Part shown: positions 47,101 through 58,268 of the stretch, in pieces | How the letters are laid out: every line of letters begins with the position of its first letter | Numbering within the stretch: the first letter of the stretch is position 1 | Origin: Sanguinoderma infundibulare | Taxonomy: Eukaryota; Basidiomycota; Agaricomycetes; Polyporales; Polyporaceae | Assembly (NCBI GenBank): GCA_032821775.1 | Contig: JAVLRN010000006.1 | Coordinates: 1,798,001-1,862,000, forward strand | Length of the DNA: 64,000 bases | Direction: 5' to 3' | Notes under the pieces: generated by a model | Databases searched by the model: none | Told to the model about the DNA's origin: nothing | Seen by the model: only the letters and a program-made list of their open reading frames with translations | Position numbers and translations under genes: made by a program

Positions 47101-49426
47101 CAAAAAGGACAAGTACAAGGGCGGTCTCGTCTTCGATCCAAAGCGTGGTCTGTGGGACAAGTATATCCTCGTCATGGACTTCAACTCGCTGTACCCCAGT
47201 ATCATCCAGGAGTACAACATCGACTTCACGACTGTTGAGCCTGTTGAGGATGAGGTGGGCTTGTATTGATCGGCTTGGACACCCAGATGCTGAGTTTCAT
47301 GCGCAGGAGGGCGAGGAGAAGATTCCCGAGCCGCCAAGTTCGCAAGTCGGACAGGGCGTCCTTCCCCGTCTTATTGCCACTCTCGTCAGTCGACGTCGAG
47401 CAGTGAAGGCGCTGATGAAGGACAAGAAGGCGACTCAGGCCCAACTGCTCCAGGTGCGGACACAGACTTCCCAACCGTTCAGTTTTGTTGACTCATTGTT
47501 CTTGCAGTGGGACATCAAGCAGATGGCCTTGAAATTGACAGCGAACAGTATGTACGGCTGTCTCGGTTTCGAATACTCCAGGTTCTACGCCCGGCCTCTC
47601 GCTGCCTTGACGACGTTCAAGGGTCGTGAGATCTTGACGCACACCCGGGAGCTGGCAGAGAGCATGCAGCTTGACGTGCGTTGACCTGAATCACAGCCCA
47701 TGTGCACCAGTACTAATACAACTGTAGGTCGTGTATGGAGACACCGATTCCGTCTTCGTCAACTCGAACGTGACCGACCTTGCCGAGGCCCTCAAGATCT
47801 CTGCCGAGTTCAAGAAGGCGGTCAACGACCGGTACAAGCTGCTCGAGATCGACCTCGACGGCATCTTCAAGCGTTTGCTTCTCTTGCAAAAGAAGAAGTA
47901 CGCTGCTGTTAAGGTCGAGGACAGCACTCGCACTTCGACCGAGGTTAAAGGTCTGGATATGAAGCGTCGCGAATATTGTGCACTATCCAAGACTATCTCT
48001 GGGTACGCGAACGTCACAGACAAACTTGTGTGATGCATACTAAATTCCTTTGCAGCTACGTCCTCGACCAGATCCTCTCTGGTGAAGCTACAGAGACTGT
48101 CGTGGAAAACATTCACGAATACCTCACTACTGTTGGGCAAGATGTCCGAGCTGGCAAGATCAAGCTCGACGAATTCATCATCCACAAGGTCGGTTACAGT
48201 TCTCAACTCGGTGTCTATGGCGTTCTCACCATTATTCGTAGCGGTTGGGGAAGAACCCAGAGGACTACCCCGATGCCAAGAGCCAACCTCACGTCCAAGT
48301 TGCCTTGCGAACGAAGGCCAAGGGAGGTACCGCTCGCGCCGGAGACGTCATTCCCTACATCTTCTGTCTTGGTGAGGGTGGGGAGACCGTGAAGACTGCC
48401 CAGGCTGACCGGGCGAGGTCGCCTGAAGAGATTCGTCGGGAAAGCGACAAGTACAAGATCGGTCAGTAGCATCTATGATTGCAAAGAAATCGCGGGCTAA
48501 ATCAGACGAGCAGACTACGAGCACTACCTGTCGCAACAAATCCTTCCTCCCATCGAGCGTCTGTGCGAGCCCATCGAGGGCACGGACCGTGCACGTTTAG
48601 CAGAGTGCTTGGGTCTGGATCCAAACCGCTACCGGACCGTGACTGTTGGAGAGTCGGATGAGAGGTCCTTCGGGACGCTCGACTCGCTCATGTCCGACGC
48701 GCAACGGTTCAAGGACGCGGACCCGTTCAACGTGCGCTGTCGTTCATGTCAGAATGTCGTGCCCTTCGCGCCTCTCAGCGATCGCGAGGTAATCGTCCTC
48801 GCAATTCTCTCTTCCATTACACCTGGCTCATGCGTATCGCCTTCAGAAATGTCATATCCAGCCCCGCGGAAATGGACTTGTTTGTCCGCAGTGTCGCGCG
48901 GAGGTCGGCATCGCGAGCGTGCAGGCGCAGCTTGAAGTCCAGATCCGGGAACACATTGCGAAGTACTATGAGAGCTGGACGGTCTGCGACGACGCAACGT
49001 GCGGTCATCGGACACGCATGATGGGCGTGTACGGTCGCCGCTGCTTGCGACCAGGATGCCGAGGGTCCGTGGCTTTCGAGGTAAGCTGTGCTTTCGCTTC
49101 TGCGCCTGTCAGCGTGCTAACGTTTGCGACACACAGTACTCAGACGCACAGCTGTACAATCAGCTGCGATACTACGCGTCTTTGTTCGATGTCGTGAAGG
49201 CGGCAGAGGTCGCAACGGGTGCGACGAAGGAGGGTGCGTATCTTCACTCGATTGTGCGTTCACTGCAGCTCTGACATCATACTCTAATGCAACCAGCTCT
49301 CGACGTCCTTTTAACACTTCAAAGGGATCCATGTGATCACTTGAAGGCCGTGGTGGAGAAGTACCTCGACCAGTGCGGTCGGCGTTGGGTGCAGATGAAC
49401 ACCCTGTTTTCGTTTATGAAGTTGTA
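44123..49426 (+). CDS. POL1: DNA polymerase alpha catalytic subunit
   Basis: B-family polymerase of the primase-polymerase complex that starts each replication primer. The N-terminus [20 protein letters not shown] and the acidic/Lys-rich region to about 44,900 match the alpha N-terminal tail. The inactive exonuclease region contains [21 protein letters not shown]. Polymerase motif A is [15 protein letters not shown] (about 47,180), motif B is [17 protein letters not shown], and motif C is [11 protein letters not shown] (about 47,735). The C-terminal domain has Cys pairs in [21 protein letters not shown] and [10 protein letters not shown], which bind zinc/Fe-S. It ends NTLFSFMKL. About 15 introns. 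MCB-type ACGCGT motifs lie in introns 1 and 2. Length, about 1,430 residues, is normal. Confidence 0.96.
44232..44258 (+). promoter_or_regulatory. Pair of MCB-like ACGCGT motifs in POL1 intron 1
   Basis: ACGCGT at 44232-44237 and 44253-44258, 21 bp apart, inside the 55-nt intron 44210-44264. MCB elements bind MBF and time replication genes to G1/S in ascomycete yeasts. An intronic role here is inference. Confidence 0.4.
44496..44501 (+). promoter_or_regulatory. MCB-like ACGCGT motif in POL1 intron 2
   Basis: Third ACGCGT within 270 bp, in the intron 44455-44511. Confidence 0.35.
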
Positions 49427-49854
49427 GCCGTGCATGTGTGGACGCTAGCGGCCTGATCGTTATTGTGTTGCGCATCTGTGTACTATTTACTCTCTTAGCT
49501 GTTGTATCGCTATCATCGCATCTCGTACAGGCTATTGCTAGGCGAGCTGGTTCATCCCCAAGGGGTCGGAAACCCTACGATACTCGGCTAGGCTAGAACA
49601 TAGCTTGCAAGGTCCTAGTCAGCACGTGGGCGGTAACTTGCATGTCTTGGGTGGCATTTCAAGAATGAATGAAATCAGCAACAGACGTGTATAGAGCACG
49701 ATTGACGCTGTAGACAGTAGACTAGTGAGCCTATTAAGTAGTACGCATCGCTCAGACACGACACAGTCCGGGATGGTAAACAGAATCAATGCTTTAAATC
49801 TAATTGTATAACATCGCCCCGACCATCTATCTTGGACTCGATCACCCCATTCCT
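49427..49854. other. Intergenic region between convergent genes
   Basis: 3' flanks of POL1 (+) and the small secreted protein (-). Nothing else recognised. Confidence 0.5.
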
Positions 49855-50322
49855 TTAAGTAGGGCAGTTGAGAAGCCTTCCGGACTTGATAGGAATGTCG
49901 AAGGTAAAAAGTCGGAACGGACCGATGCAGCCCCCCAGGTTGGGATCGTTGATAGGCCCAATATGAGAATCGAACGGAAGGGTGCAGGCAGATCCAAAGA
50001 AGACCTCGAGGAAGCAGGAGTCGGATCCGCCGCCGGCGACTTCAATGGCGTTGAAGGGGTCGTTGAACTCGACACATTGGCCGTTCCCGGTAACGAGGGA
50101 GCTTCCAACGCCTTGGTTGCAGGTCACGCTGGTCACAATCGGTCAGCACGGGCTCAGCGGTCTTGTTCGAACCTGACTCACGGATCGTTGAAGCCTTGAA
50201 TGAAGACGCCGGCGTAAGCGGCGGAGAGGAAGGGAAGAAGCCCTACAAGAGCCTAAGAGAATTACGACCTTAACGTGCCATTGGGCTTCAGGAGTGAGGG
50301 TGCACACCTTGGAAAAGAACAT
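49855..50322 (-). CDS. Small cysteine-containing secreted protein
   Basis: Three exons. The first codes only MFFSK, the second gives ALVGLLPFLSAAYAGVFIQG, and the last is the mature body. Together they form a signal peptide and a mature chain of about 95-100 residues with six Cys (in VTCNQG, GQCVEF, DSCFLE, SACTLP, GGCIGP and LNCPT). The intron after the fifth codon and a second one at the Pro of NDP keep the frame. Six Cys suggest three disulphides. It is not a hydrophobin, since the paired Cys pattern is missing. Function unknown; such proteins are common in basidiomycete secretomes. The start ATG at 50322 is the only one giving a signal peptide. Confidence 0.75.
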
Positions 50323-52323
50323 AGTGAATCACTGGAGTCTCGGCGACCTTGAAGGCTGCTGGTTGCTGCCGGACACTTGGGTGCGGAAAGACAGGAAGTG
50401 ACTCTGCGTTGCGGTCAGAAGGGACTCCGGACATGTATCAGCAGAAGGAACGTACATCCGTTGCGATCAGAGGGAACTGAGGACCGCAACGCACGAGCTG
50501 TGACATACTATATATCTAAGGCGCAACTCAACACCGCCAGTGGCTTGCGCCGTAATCAAGACAGGCGATTTCGGCGCAGGTCTGTTGCTGGTACCAAGGA
50601 CCCGCTCATCACAGGACTGTTACGTTAAGGGCCACTTCAGCGCAAGTCTGTTGCCTGTGAATATGGTCGCAAAATAGTGTGCGCTTGCACCGCAATAAAG
50701 ACAAACCCTTTCAACGCAAGCTTCTTGTCTGTAAGGGTCCGTTCAGCGCAAGTCTGTTCCCTGTTAATATCGCCCATTGGTTCAGTCTCAGTGGGAAGCC
50801 GACGAGTACTCGTGGTTACTCTCTCTCGATTAGGCAAGCCAACCGCCCGTCCATTACCCGCTAGACCTCAGTCGGATGACGGACAGAGACTTGAGCGAGC
50901 GAGATTTGAGCAAACGTATATGACTGTTGACACATTCCATCCGATGAAACACTTTTCCTGAACACGGAAGTGGTCACTGGGTCTCGGTAGCAGTAAAGTC
51001 AGCATCGTCTGAGGTCAGGTACGTGTTTCAGGCCAGTGGGGGCATGTTACCATTGCGATCTGCACAGATAGACAATGGGTCTCAGGAATCTGTCCCCAGT
51101 GACTCAAGGTGGTTATAATGGGACACCGCCAGTCGGACTGAATGCGGAGACTCGGCGCGTGGGCGCGACATTGGACCCTTTCGCTTTCCTTCAGGAGGTT
51201 TTCTCGCGGAGAGGACGCTCGTCGTGATCCTGATGTGCCAAGCGTAAAACAGCTTGTAGCATACAGAACTGCCATGCGGCTGACCGGAGATGATCGTGTT
51301 CGGCAACCTAAGCACAGACGTACAAGGTCATTCCCTATTCCAGTCTGCTTGAGTCGCCATATGATACAGCGTGCAGGTCCGTCCGTGTATATACGAAGAC
51401 CAGATGATGCGGAGCAAGACGTAGATTGCAAAGGGAGCGTAAGAATACTTACACCAGGAGAGGAAACGGAGAAGACATGAAGCGTCGCCAGGGTCCGAAG
51501 CACATATCGGCATGCACCCGTCTAGAAAACAAAACACCATCAAGGGTCATGGCCGCCATGATCGAATCGTCATCAGCGTCCATGTGGCAAGCCGTGACGA
51601 CTCAAAACATCAAGAGTGCGCCAGGCCGAGACGAAGAACATATAGCCCGTGCGCGCTGCGACCGCTCTGGCGGATCGACGGCCGCCGACCGACCTTCTTC
51701 GCGCGTGACAAGGCGTTCTGGAAAACCCACATCTCTTTCCGTTTCCCATTTAAAGTGGAGGAGGTTTCCGAGTGCCTATAGGCACACTTCCTGCAAGCCT
51801 GAGACCCGCACCGCTGAGGAATGGGAGAACGAAGGCTACGAGAAGGCTCTTGCCCACTTCAACCCTGAGTCTATAGAGCAGGCGAGAAACACGGGAATGA
51901 GCGGATAGGACGCACCTTCATAGCCGCCCCGTTTGATCTCGAACACATGCAGACTATCCTCCGTTGCGCGCGGCTCGACGCCGGAAATCCTGATCACTTC
52001 ATGAGGGGCGTCCAACAATGTTAACTTGTCGCCTGATCCGGAGAGCGTCAGGAGTAGAGTTTAGAGTCGTAGTCGGGTGTTGGTTGCACAAAAGACGAGT
52101 TATGGAGGCTTCCACTGACGGAGAAGAAACGTCAAAAGGTAAGGCTCAAGAAATAGGTACGTCTCCACCTCCATCCCGCTAGCCGCTTGTATGGCATTGG
52201 GGAAAAACAGCCTGCGGCGATGACCTTGCCTTCATATGTACCCAAACCTTGCCACGTACCTTGGTCACTTGGCGGTGGAAGGCAACTATGCGTTCATGGT
52301 TGAAAGGAAACGACCTGGATTGT
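50323..52323. other. Intergenic region with degenerate repeats and unresolved short frames
   Basis: Contains the tandem repeat at 50544-50775. At 51770-52018 two overlapping weak coding signals face each other: a plus-strand frame ending RTAEEWENEGYEKALAHF...TGMSG at 51908, and a minus-strand frame (LLDAPHEVIRISGVEP..HVFEIKRGGYE) that could splice to GLKWARAFS and stop at 51836. Neither matches a family I know; at most one is real. Confidence 0.4.
50544..50775. repeat. Degenerate tandem repeat, unit about 140 bp
   Basis: CTTGCGCCGTAATCAAGACA (50544) recurs as CTTGCACCGCAATAAAGACA (50684), and the following TTTCGGCGCAGGTCTGTTG recurs as TTTCAACGCAAGCTTCTTG. Within units, a CTTCAGCGCAAGTCTGTT sub-block (about 50,634) recurs at about 50,741 (GTTCAGCGCAAGTCTGTT). 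Two diverged copies with indels. Confidence 0.7.
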
Positions 52324-53052
52324 CTAGCACGACGGCTTGTCGTCCGGATCCGACTCTATTGGCCGTGTTGTAACATACGTTCGTCGATGGTAAAGCAGCG
52401 GGCTCGCCTCTTCTTGTGGTGAAGATGTCCGTTCGACGCGCACGACCTCCGCAATGAATAGCTCCGAGGCAACACCGTCTCCCTCCCACACCGCCCTCTC
52501 ATCCTTGGTCTCTCCCGCAAGCGTCTCCAAATCATGCAACGGCCACGACGCGGCGACAAGTCGACAGGACATCGCGCCTATAGACCCGTCTAGGATGGGG
52601 AGGCCTTCCTTGGTGAGTGTGTGCGGCACACAGGCAAATGGCTGGGGGTATAGGTCCGGTCTAGAGAAGCGCACGGCGGCGTGAGCCTGGCGCTCGGACA
52701 AGATGTTGACGACCAGGTGGGCTGCGGGGGACGGGGAAGTGTGTGCGGTCGTGAGGGAGGTGGCCATGCGTGAGGGTATTCGGAGGGAGAAGGCGACGAG
52801 GGGGTGCGGGTCCATGGATATAGAGCTGAAAGAGGATAGGGTCGCACCGTGGAACCTGCTCCTAGTCGAGGTGCTCGTTTTGTGGGGAATATCAGGGTCC
52901 ATGAGGGCCGTGACGACCGCGACGGGTTGTGCGGTGTCTCGTAGGAGGGATCGCAGCTGTTCTCGGACGGTGGACGCGTCGGTGACCAGGCTCCGCGCGC
53001 ATAGTTGTGTCTTCCAGCTGCGCAACGCAAAATCCCGTGCGAATGTGAGCAT
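52324..53052 (-). CDS. Flavin reductase-like domain protein, probably mitochondrial
   Basis: Intronless, 242 residues. The N-terminus MLTFARDFALRSWKTQLCAR is Arg-rich and lacks acidic residues early, consistent with a mitochondrial presequence. The body has the FMN-binding split-barrel pattern of the flavin reductase/DIM6-NTAB family: RDTAQPVAVVTAL, FHGATLSSFSSISMDPHPLVAFSLR, HLVVNILSERQ, the later LDGSIGAMSCRLV and ELFIAEVVRVE. A long linker after SRMATSLTTAHTSPSPAAH is somewhat diverged. Such proteins reduce flavin with NAD(P)H or serve as partners for monooxygenases. The tandem FAD monooxygenases are 15 kb away and carry their own FAD domain, so no link is implied. Confidence 0.87.
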   Translation of the reverse strand: MLTFARDFALRSWKTQLCARSLVTDASTVREQLRSLLRDTAQPVAVVTALMDPDIPHKTSTSTRSRFHGATLSSFSSISMDPHPLVAFSLRIPSRMATSLTTAHTSPSPAAHLVVNILSERQAHAAVRFSRPDLYPQPFACVPHTLTKEGLPILDGSIGAMSCRLVAASWPLHDLETLAGETKDERAVWEGDGVASELFIAEVVRVERTSSPQEEASPLLYHRRTYVTTRPIESDPDDKPSC

Positions 53053-53944
53053 TTGCCCTGTCCGCTCGTTAGGGTCGAACCTGGATAAGTTCTGGCGTCA
53101 CTACACGTTCGCAAAAACAACGGCACACGACACCACTTCGCAAACGTGGCAGAGAACACGAACCCGTGAGATGTGACCCAGAGAAGATTGGACGATTATG
53201 AGACAGTTGGCAGACGAGGAAGCATAAGGAAGAGCACTGAAGACCATTCCACTACAGCATCCCCGGATGTGCATTCCGACTTTCCCGGAGGCTGGTTTGC
53301 ACATGTTAGGATCCGAGGCTGTTGGCAAACAAGGACAAGCAAGCCTCCTGGTGCCTAACCCTTACTTAAGCAGCGTAAACCGATTTCCCGCACCATCGCA
53401 AGCGTCTTCGGCCGACAAACACCTTCATACTTACCAATCACTTGCTAGGTCCCATCGTCCAAGCTCGTCCAACGCGCCCGCAGTTCGACCCGTCAAGAGA
53501 TACCTCTGTTATAGTACTGCACTAGTAATCATTTCACCGTTCTGTCACAGCCTTCCGTCTCGGAAGACCGATGACGTCTTCGTTGGAATGCCGCGCTCCC
53601 GTTACACATTCATCCAACGTTCATCCGTTGTTCCATAGGGTGACCGCCGAAGAAGGAGTCATCGCACGACATCAATCGAAGCTGCGATCGTCCGACGGTG
53701 ACATCGCGCGCGGCTGTTATTTGGCGGTGAATTATGGATCATGGGACAGCGTTATTGCGGATAATCAAACCCGCCACGGCGGCAGACGCAAGGTGCGCTG
53801 GTGATTGGTCAGGAGCCGAGGATCCTTGGGCTTGTGTCCCTCACAGCCTGCGGTCCTCATTTACCTCTAAAATGATTCAGAGTTCGTCGGACGAAACTCC
53901 TTCCCTTGCCACTCGTCCAGCAGTCCCTCTCCATCCACGCCGCC
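53053..53944. other. Intergenic region between divergent genes
   Basis: About 890 bp between the flavin reductase-like gene (-) and the MFS transporter (+). Promoter region for both; no gene or repeat recognised. Confidence 0.5.
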
Positions 53945-56413
53945 ATGTCGAGGATGCACACCAAGGAGACGGACGAAGAAGCCACCGTGGTCGAGAGCCC
54001 GGACACTCGCAGCCTCGCGAGAAGGTCTCTGGCGAGCGTGCGGGAGGCAGTCGACCCCCGCATTTCTCAGGCAGAACGACCTGTTGACGCTGTTCTTGAT
54101 GAGGGTTATCTACACCAGCTGCACATTCACCGCCACCCCGAGAAGGACGTCGAGGATGATGAGAAGAAGACCCATGACGAATCACAGGACGCTTCCAATG
54201 AGATCACATATGTAGGTCGAGGCCCCACCTGACGTTTCTACTGAAGAAGCCGACTTTTGTCGTCGATAGGTCGACTTCGACGAGGGCGATCCGCGAGACC
54301 CGGCGAACTTCACATACACCCGGAAATGGGCCATCACGGTAACCGCTTCCTTCTTCTCCATCATTACAGGTGTGTGCATATGTTGCATTCCGCAAGCCTC
54401 ATCCCGACAATGTCTCGCCAGCTTCGTCTTCTGGTGCATATGCACTGGGGTTCCCCTCTATGACTCGAGACCTGGATGCAACTCGCTTCCAGGCCACCAT
54501 CGGGCTGTCGATGTTCACCCTCGGGTTCGCTCTCCTCCCGCTCGTCACCGCCTCCTTCAGCGAGGAGTTCGGGAGGCAGCCGCTGTACGTCGTCAGCGCA
54601 ATTGGCTGCCTGCTCATGCACTTGATGGCTGCTCTGTGAGTGTTCCTCAATGAAATACTCACGAGTCCTGCGCTAACCCCCGGTGTGACAGTGCGCAAAA
54701 CATCGAGACGGTCCTCGTTGCTCGTTTCTTCGCTGGAGCCTTTGGCTCGACCTCCGCCGTCATGGTCGGGGGCACCATTGCGGATATCTGGGCACCCCAC
54801 GAGTGAGTGCAATGTCGCCTCTGTGTGACCGGCCAGGAACCAGCCTTTGTAACACCGCTTTCGCAGACGCGGACTACCCATGTCCGTCTTCGCAGTAATG
54901 GTGCTATCCGGGCCCGGCATAGGTTGCATCGCAGGTGGCTGGATCGAGCAGGATCCTCACCTGGAGTGGCGCTGGATCCAGTGGATTCACGTAATGTACG
55001 TCCAGCATCTTCTCACCGTTTGCGACGATCGTCCTAAACCACTTCGTCTGTGCCTCATCAGCTGGCTAGGTGTGCTCCTCGTCGCCATGCCGATCTTCAT
55101 GAAGGAGACACGGTCTGCGGTCTTGTTGGTGCGGCTGGCAAAGAAATTGCGCAAGGAGACTGGGAAGTCCCACTATCGCGCCCGTGTGGAGGATGAGCGT
55201 GCTAGCCTCCGCACGCTCATTTACATCTCGTGCACCCGGCCGATCTGTGAGTGCGGTTTCAGATGTTCCGTCCGGTTCGCGCTGACGGAGTGCAGACCTA
55301 TTGTTCACAGAACCCGTGGTCGCATCTTTCAGTGTACGGTGATTTACGACTTGCACCTTTTGGGTGGGCATATGTTCATATTGTTGCATAGCTTTGGGTA
55401 GGATTTGCATGGGGTATCCTCTACACCCTCATCGAGTATGTGCCTCCCGCTCCCCACTCTGTTACGGATATTCACGGTGACCGCAGGTCCATCGGTCCAG
55501 CATTCCAACAGATCCACCATTTCAACACCGGAGAAACGGGGACAGTGTTCGCAGCTATGATGTGGGTGTTCTGCCAGCCCCTGATGGTTGATCCGGCCGT
55601 GACTTACCCTAGGCTCTTCATTATACAGTGTAGGATGCTTCGTCGGGGAGGCTATCCAGTTGTACCAGGAAAAGCTCTACGGGTAAGCATCTCACCATAC
55701 ATTCGTACACTGCTCTGTTAAATTGTTCTATGCAGAAAATACTACGCGACAAAAGGACCTGAAGCACGTTTGTTCAGTGCATGTCTTGCAGCGTTGCTTC
55801 TCCCTGCTGGCATGTTCATTTACGCCTGGACTACGTTCCAATCCGTTCACTGGATGGGTATGGTTATGGGAGTCTTTGTCAGTATTCACGCTGGTGCATC
55901 TGTTCTTGTATTGAGGCATCTAATTCGTTCGCAGGTGATCATGACGGCTCTCTTCATTATCTATGTCGCCGTCTTTACATACCTTGCCGACTGGTACGTC
56001 GATCTACTCAAATATTGCGCGTTAGTGAACAAATAGATTGGCCCTGCAGCTACGGCATCTTCGCATCATCCGCACTGGCTGGACAGAGCTTATCGCGTAA
56101 GTACCTAGTCCAGTTCTACGTCGAGCATGCAGCGGACAGCGGATAGGAAACTGACCTCAGCATCAACAGGTAACGTCATGGGAACAGCCTTTCCGCTATT
56201 CACCCAGCAGCTGTATGCCCGCCTGACGTACCACTGGGGCACTACCCTCTTTGGCGTCATCGCAGTCGTCATGATCCCCATCCCCTTCGTGCGTCATATA
56301 CCTTCTTTCTCCGTATAATGTACTTACGGTGCCGCGCCCCAGGTTTTGTTGTGGAAAGGGCCTTTCATCCGCGCTCACAGCAAGTTCGCATCGCAGGTTA
56401 TTCACAAACAGTA
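53945..56413 (+). CDS. Major facilitator superfamily transporter, DHA1/polyamine-drug type
   Basis: Proton antiporter of the 12-helix drug/polyamine group (Tpo/Flr-like), plasma membrane expected. A hydrophilic N-terminal tail of about 95 residues (MSRMHTKETDEEATVVES onward) precedes DFDEGDPRDPANFTYTRKW, a block typical of this group. Helices follow: WAITVTASFFSIITG, TIGLSMFTLGFALLPLV with the motif-A loop SEEFGRQPLYVV, VLVARFFAGAFGSTSAVMVGG, AVMVLSGPGIGCIAGGWI, WLGVLLVAMPIFMKETR, then after the central loop GPAFQQIHHFNTGETG, ACLAALLLPAGMFIYAWT, YGIFASSALAGQSLSR and TLFGVIAVVMIPIPFV, ending SQVIHKQ at 56413. About 10 introns; some middle junctions are uncertain. Substrate unknown. Confidence 0.85.
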
Positions 56414-56660
56414 GCCCGTGTCCTAACATGGCTTATCCTCATCATCATTCTTCTGTCGGCCAATATAGACGTTATAGACCATACTTACTTGCGCATTGTT
56501 TAGTTCATCGTCCCATGCACCATCAATCGACCACAATGACACTCATGCAATCCATGGAACTTGTCTTCGGGTTCATTCCAAGTGCATACTGTACATAGCA
56601 GCACTCTTCGATACAATACGAGTTTTAATCGCACATCGTTTGCAAATTTCTCCGAACTCG

Positions 56661-57922
56661 TCAAAGCCCCTGCCCGGTGAGCATTTCCAACGCCTCCAGA
56701 TAGCGTTTCCTCGTTCCCTCCACGACATCGTCCGCCATCACCCACCCCTCGCCCTCCTTCCCCTCCGGCCCGCCCTCAAGCCCCTTCCTGAAGCCTGTCT
56801 TCGTCAGCCAGTTGCGCAAGTACTGCTTATCGAAGCTCGGCTGGCCCCCTCCCGGTTTGTACGATGCCGCAGGCCAGTAGCGCGACGAGTCGGGTGTGAG
56901 AGCCTCGTCGATCAAGATCAGCTCCTCGCCCTTCCCATCGGCAGCCGGGACGAGTCCGAACTCGAACTTGGTGTCAGCGAGGATGAGGCCCTTGGTCAGC
57001 GCGTAGTCCGCCGCCTCCTTGTACAGCTGCAGCGCGGCCTTCTCGATCTTGGCGCAGAGCTCTGCGCCGACGATCGACGCGGCTGAAGACGTTCAAGTGC
57101 CAGTTCAGTACGAGAGCAGAGGCGAGGGAGGTGGGGAGGCGTGTCGGCTGCCGCACCTTTCTCGGGGGAGATGTTCTCGTCGTGCGCGCCCTGCTCGGCC
57201 TTGGTCGACGGCGTGAAGAGCGGCTCCGGGAGCTTCTGCGACTCCACCAGCCCGGGCGGGAGCGCGATCCCGTGCACGGTGCCCGACGTTTTGTATTCGG
57301 CCCACCCGGAGCCTGCACAGCACGGCAGACACACAGATCCGGATTCAAACCCGTGAGCAAAACGGCGCGCGATACCACAGACGCGAACGCGGGATGCTCG
57401 CCTGTGATGTAGCCACGGACGATGGCCTCGAGCGGCACGACTCTCGCCTTCCTGACGAGCATCGCACGGCCGTCGAGCACGCCCTTGTGCTTCCTGACCT
57501 CCGCCGGCATCGCGTCGACGTCCGCGGTCACGAAATGGGTCGTGATCACCCGCGTGAGCCTGTCGAACCAAAAGAGCGAGATCTTCGTGAGGACCTTGCC
57601 CTTGTCGGGCACGCCCTGATCGTCGCGAAGACGAAGACGAGGTTCCGGATGACCGCGCCGCCCCAGCGGGATCCGCGCAGACGCATAGGTGTGCGTTGTA
57701 TTGCAGGTGCGAGAAAAGGGAGCCGTGAGTGTTTGGGCGGGATGCGAAGTATACAAAGGCTGGACAAACATTACGAAGGATTACGTCGTACGCGGATATG
57801 CGATCCGAGGCGACGAAAAGTAAAAGGTTCGGGTCGGAGGTGGCGTATATGTCGCGGACCTTGCCCTTTGAGAGCAGCTGTAGGTCCGTTAGGTTGCTAT
57901 CGATTACCGTTCCCGAGTTCAT
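56661..57922 (-). CDS. ADE1: Phosphoribosylaminoimidazole-succinocarboxamide synthase (SAICAR synthetase)
   Basis: Joins aspartate to CAIR in de novo purine synthesis. The first ATG is at 57922 ([11 protein letters not shown]). Exon 1 carries the substrate-binding [10 protein letters not shown] and [12 protein letters not shown]. Later exons give [64 protein letters not shown] and [13 protein letters not shown], then [11 protein letters not shown], ending MLTGQGL. Four or five short introns. Length about 310 residues is usual for fungal Ade1. It is convergent with the MFS gene across about 250 bp. ADE17, acting four steps later, lies 15 kb upstream on the same strand. Confidence 0.94.
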
Positions 57923-58180
57923 GTCAACCACGGAGTGCCCTCTGGATCAGTCAAGTAGTAGATGGTGGTTTGAGTCATCTTAGTAGGCCTCGAACGCAAA
58001 TGGAAAATCAAGCCTCTTTCCAGAAAAGGCAGGCGTCGTCGTTCGTGGCCTCCATCAACTTCAAGCAAGAAGTGATGGTTAACTATGCACGCAATCTTTT
58101 ACGATCGAGCATTCACGTCAATAAGAACGTGCCCTAGGCTCGTGTGTGCAGCGCTTTCAAATGGAATAAAAATTTTAGTA

Positions 58181-58268
58181 GCCCAGCAGGAGGGTCGAAC
58201 TTGCAGCTTCAGACTGCAATATGTTACACACGAGGTTCCGACGCTCTATCCGATTGAGCTAGGCGAAC
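58181..58268 (-). pseudogene. tRNA-like element with intact A and B boxes, probable tRNA pseudogene
   Basis: On the minus strand: A box TAGCTCAATCGG (58250-58261) with a good D-stem (GCTC/GAGC), an anticodon-type stem TCGGA/TCTGA separated by an extended loop that could include an intron, B box GTTCGACCC (58192-58200), and a TTTTT run right after (58168-58172), as for Pol III termination. The acceptor stem (GTTCGCC with GCTGGGC) pairs poorly, T33 is missing and the T-arm pairs only with an enlarged loop. So a functional tRNA is unlikely; a pseudogene or tRNA-derived SINE-like copy is more likely. Confidence 0.55.

Noticed and set aside
50544..50775. CRISPR-like array
   Set aside because: Units are few, diverged and of unequal spacing, and the genome is eukaryotic.
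52324..53052. Flavin reductase as partner of the FAD monooxygenases
   Set aside because: The monooxygenases have their own FAD and NAD(P)H-type domain (single-component class A) and lie 15 kb away with unrelated genes between.
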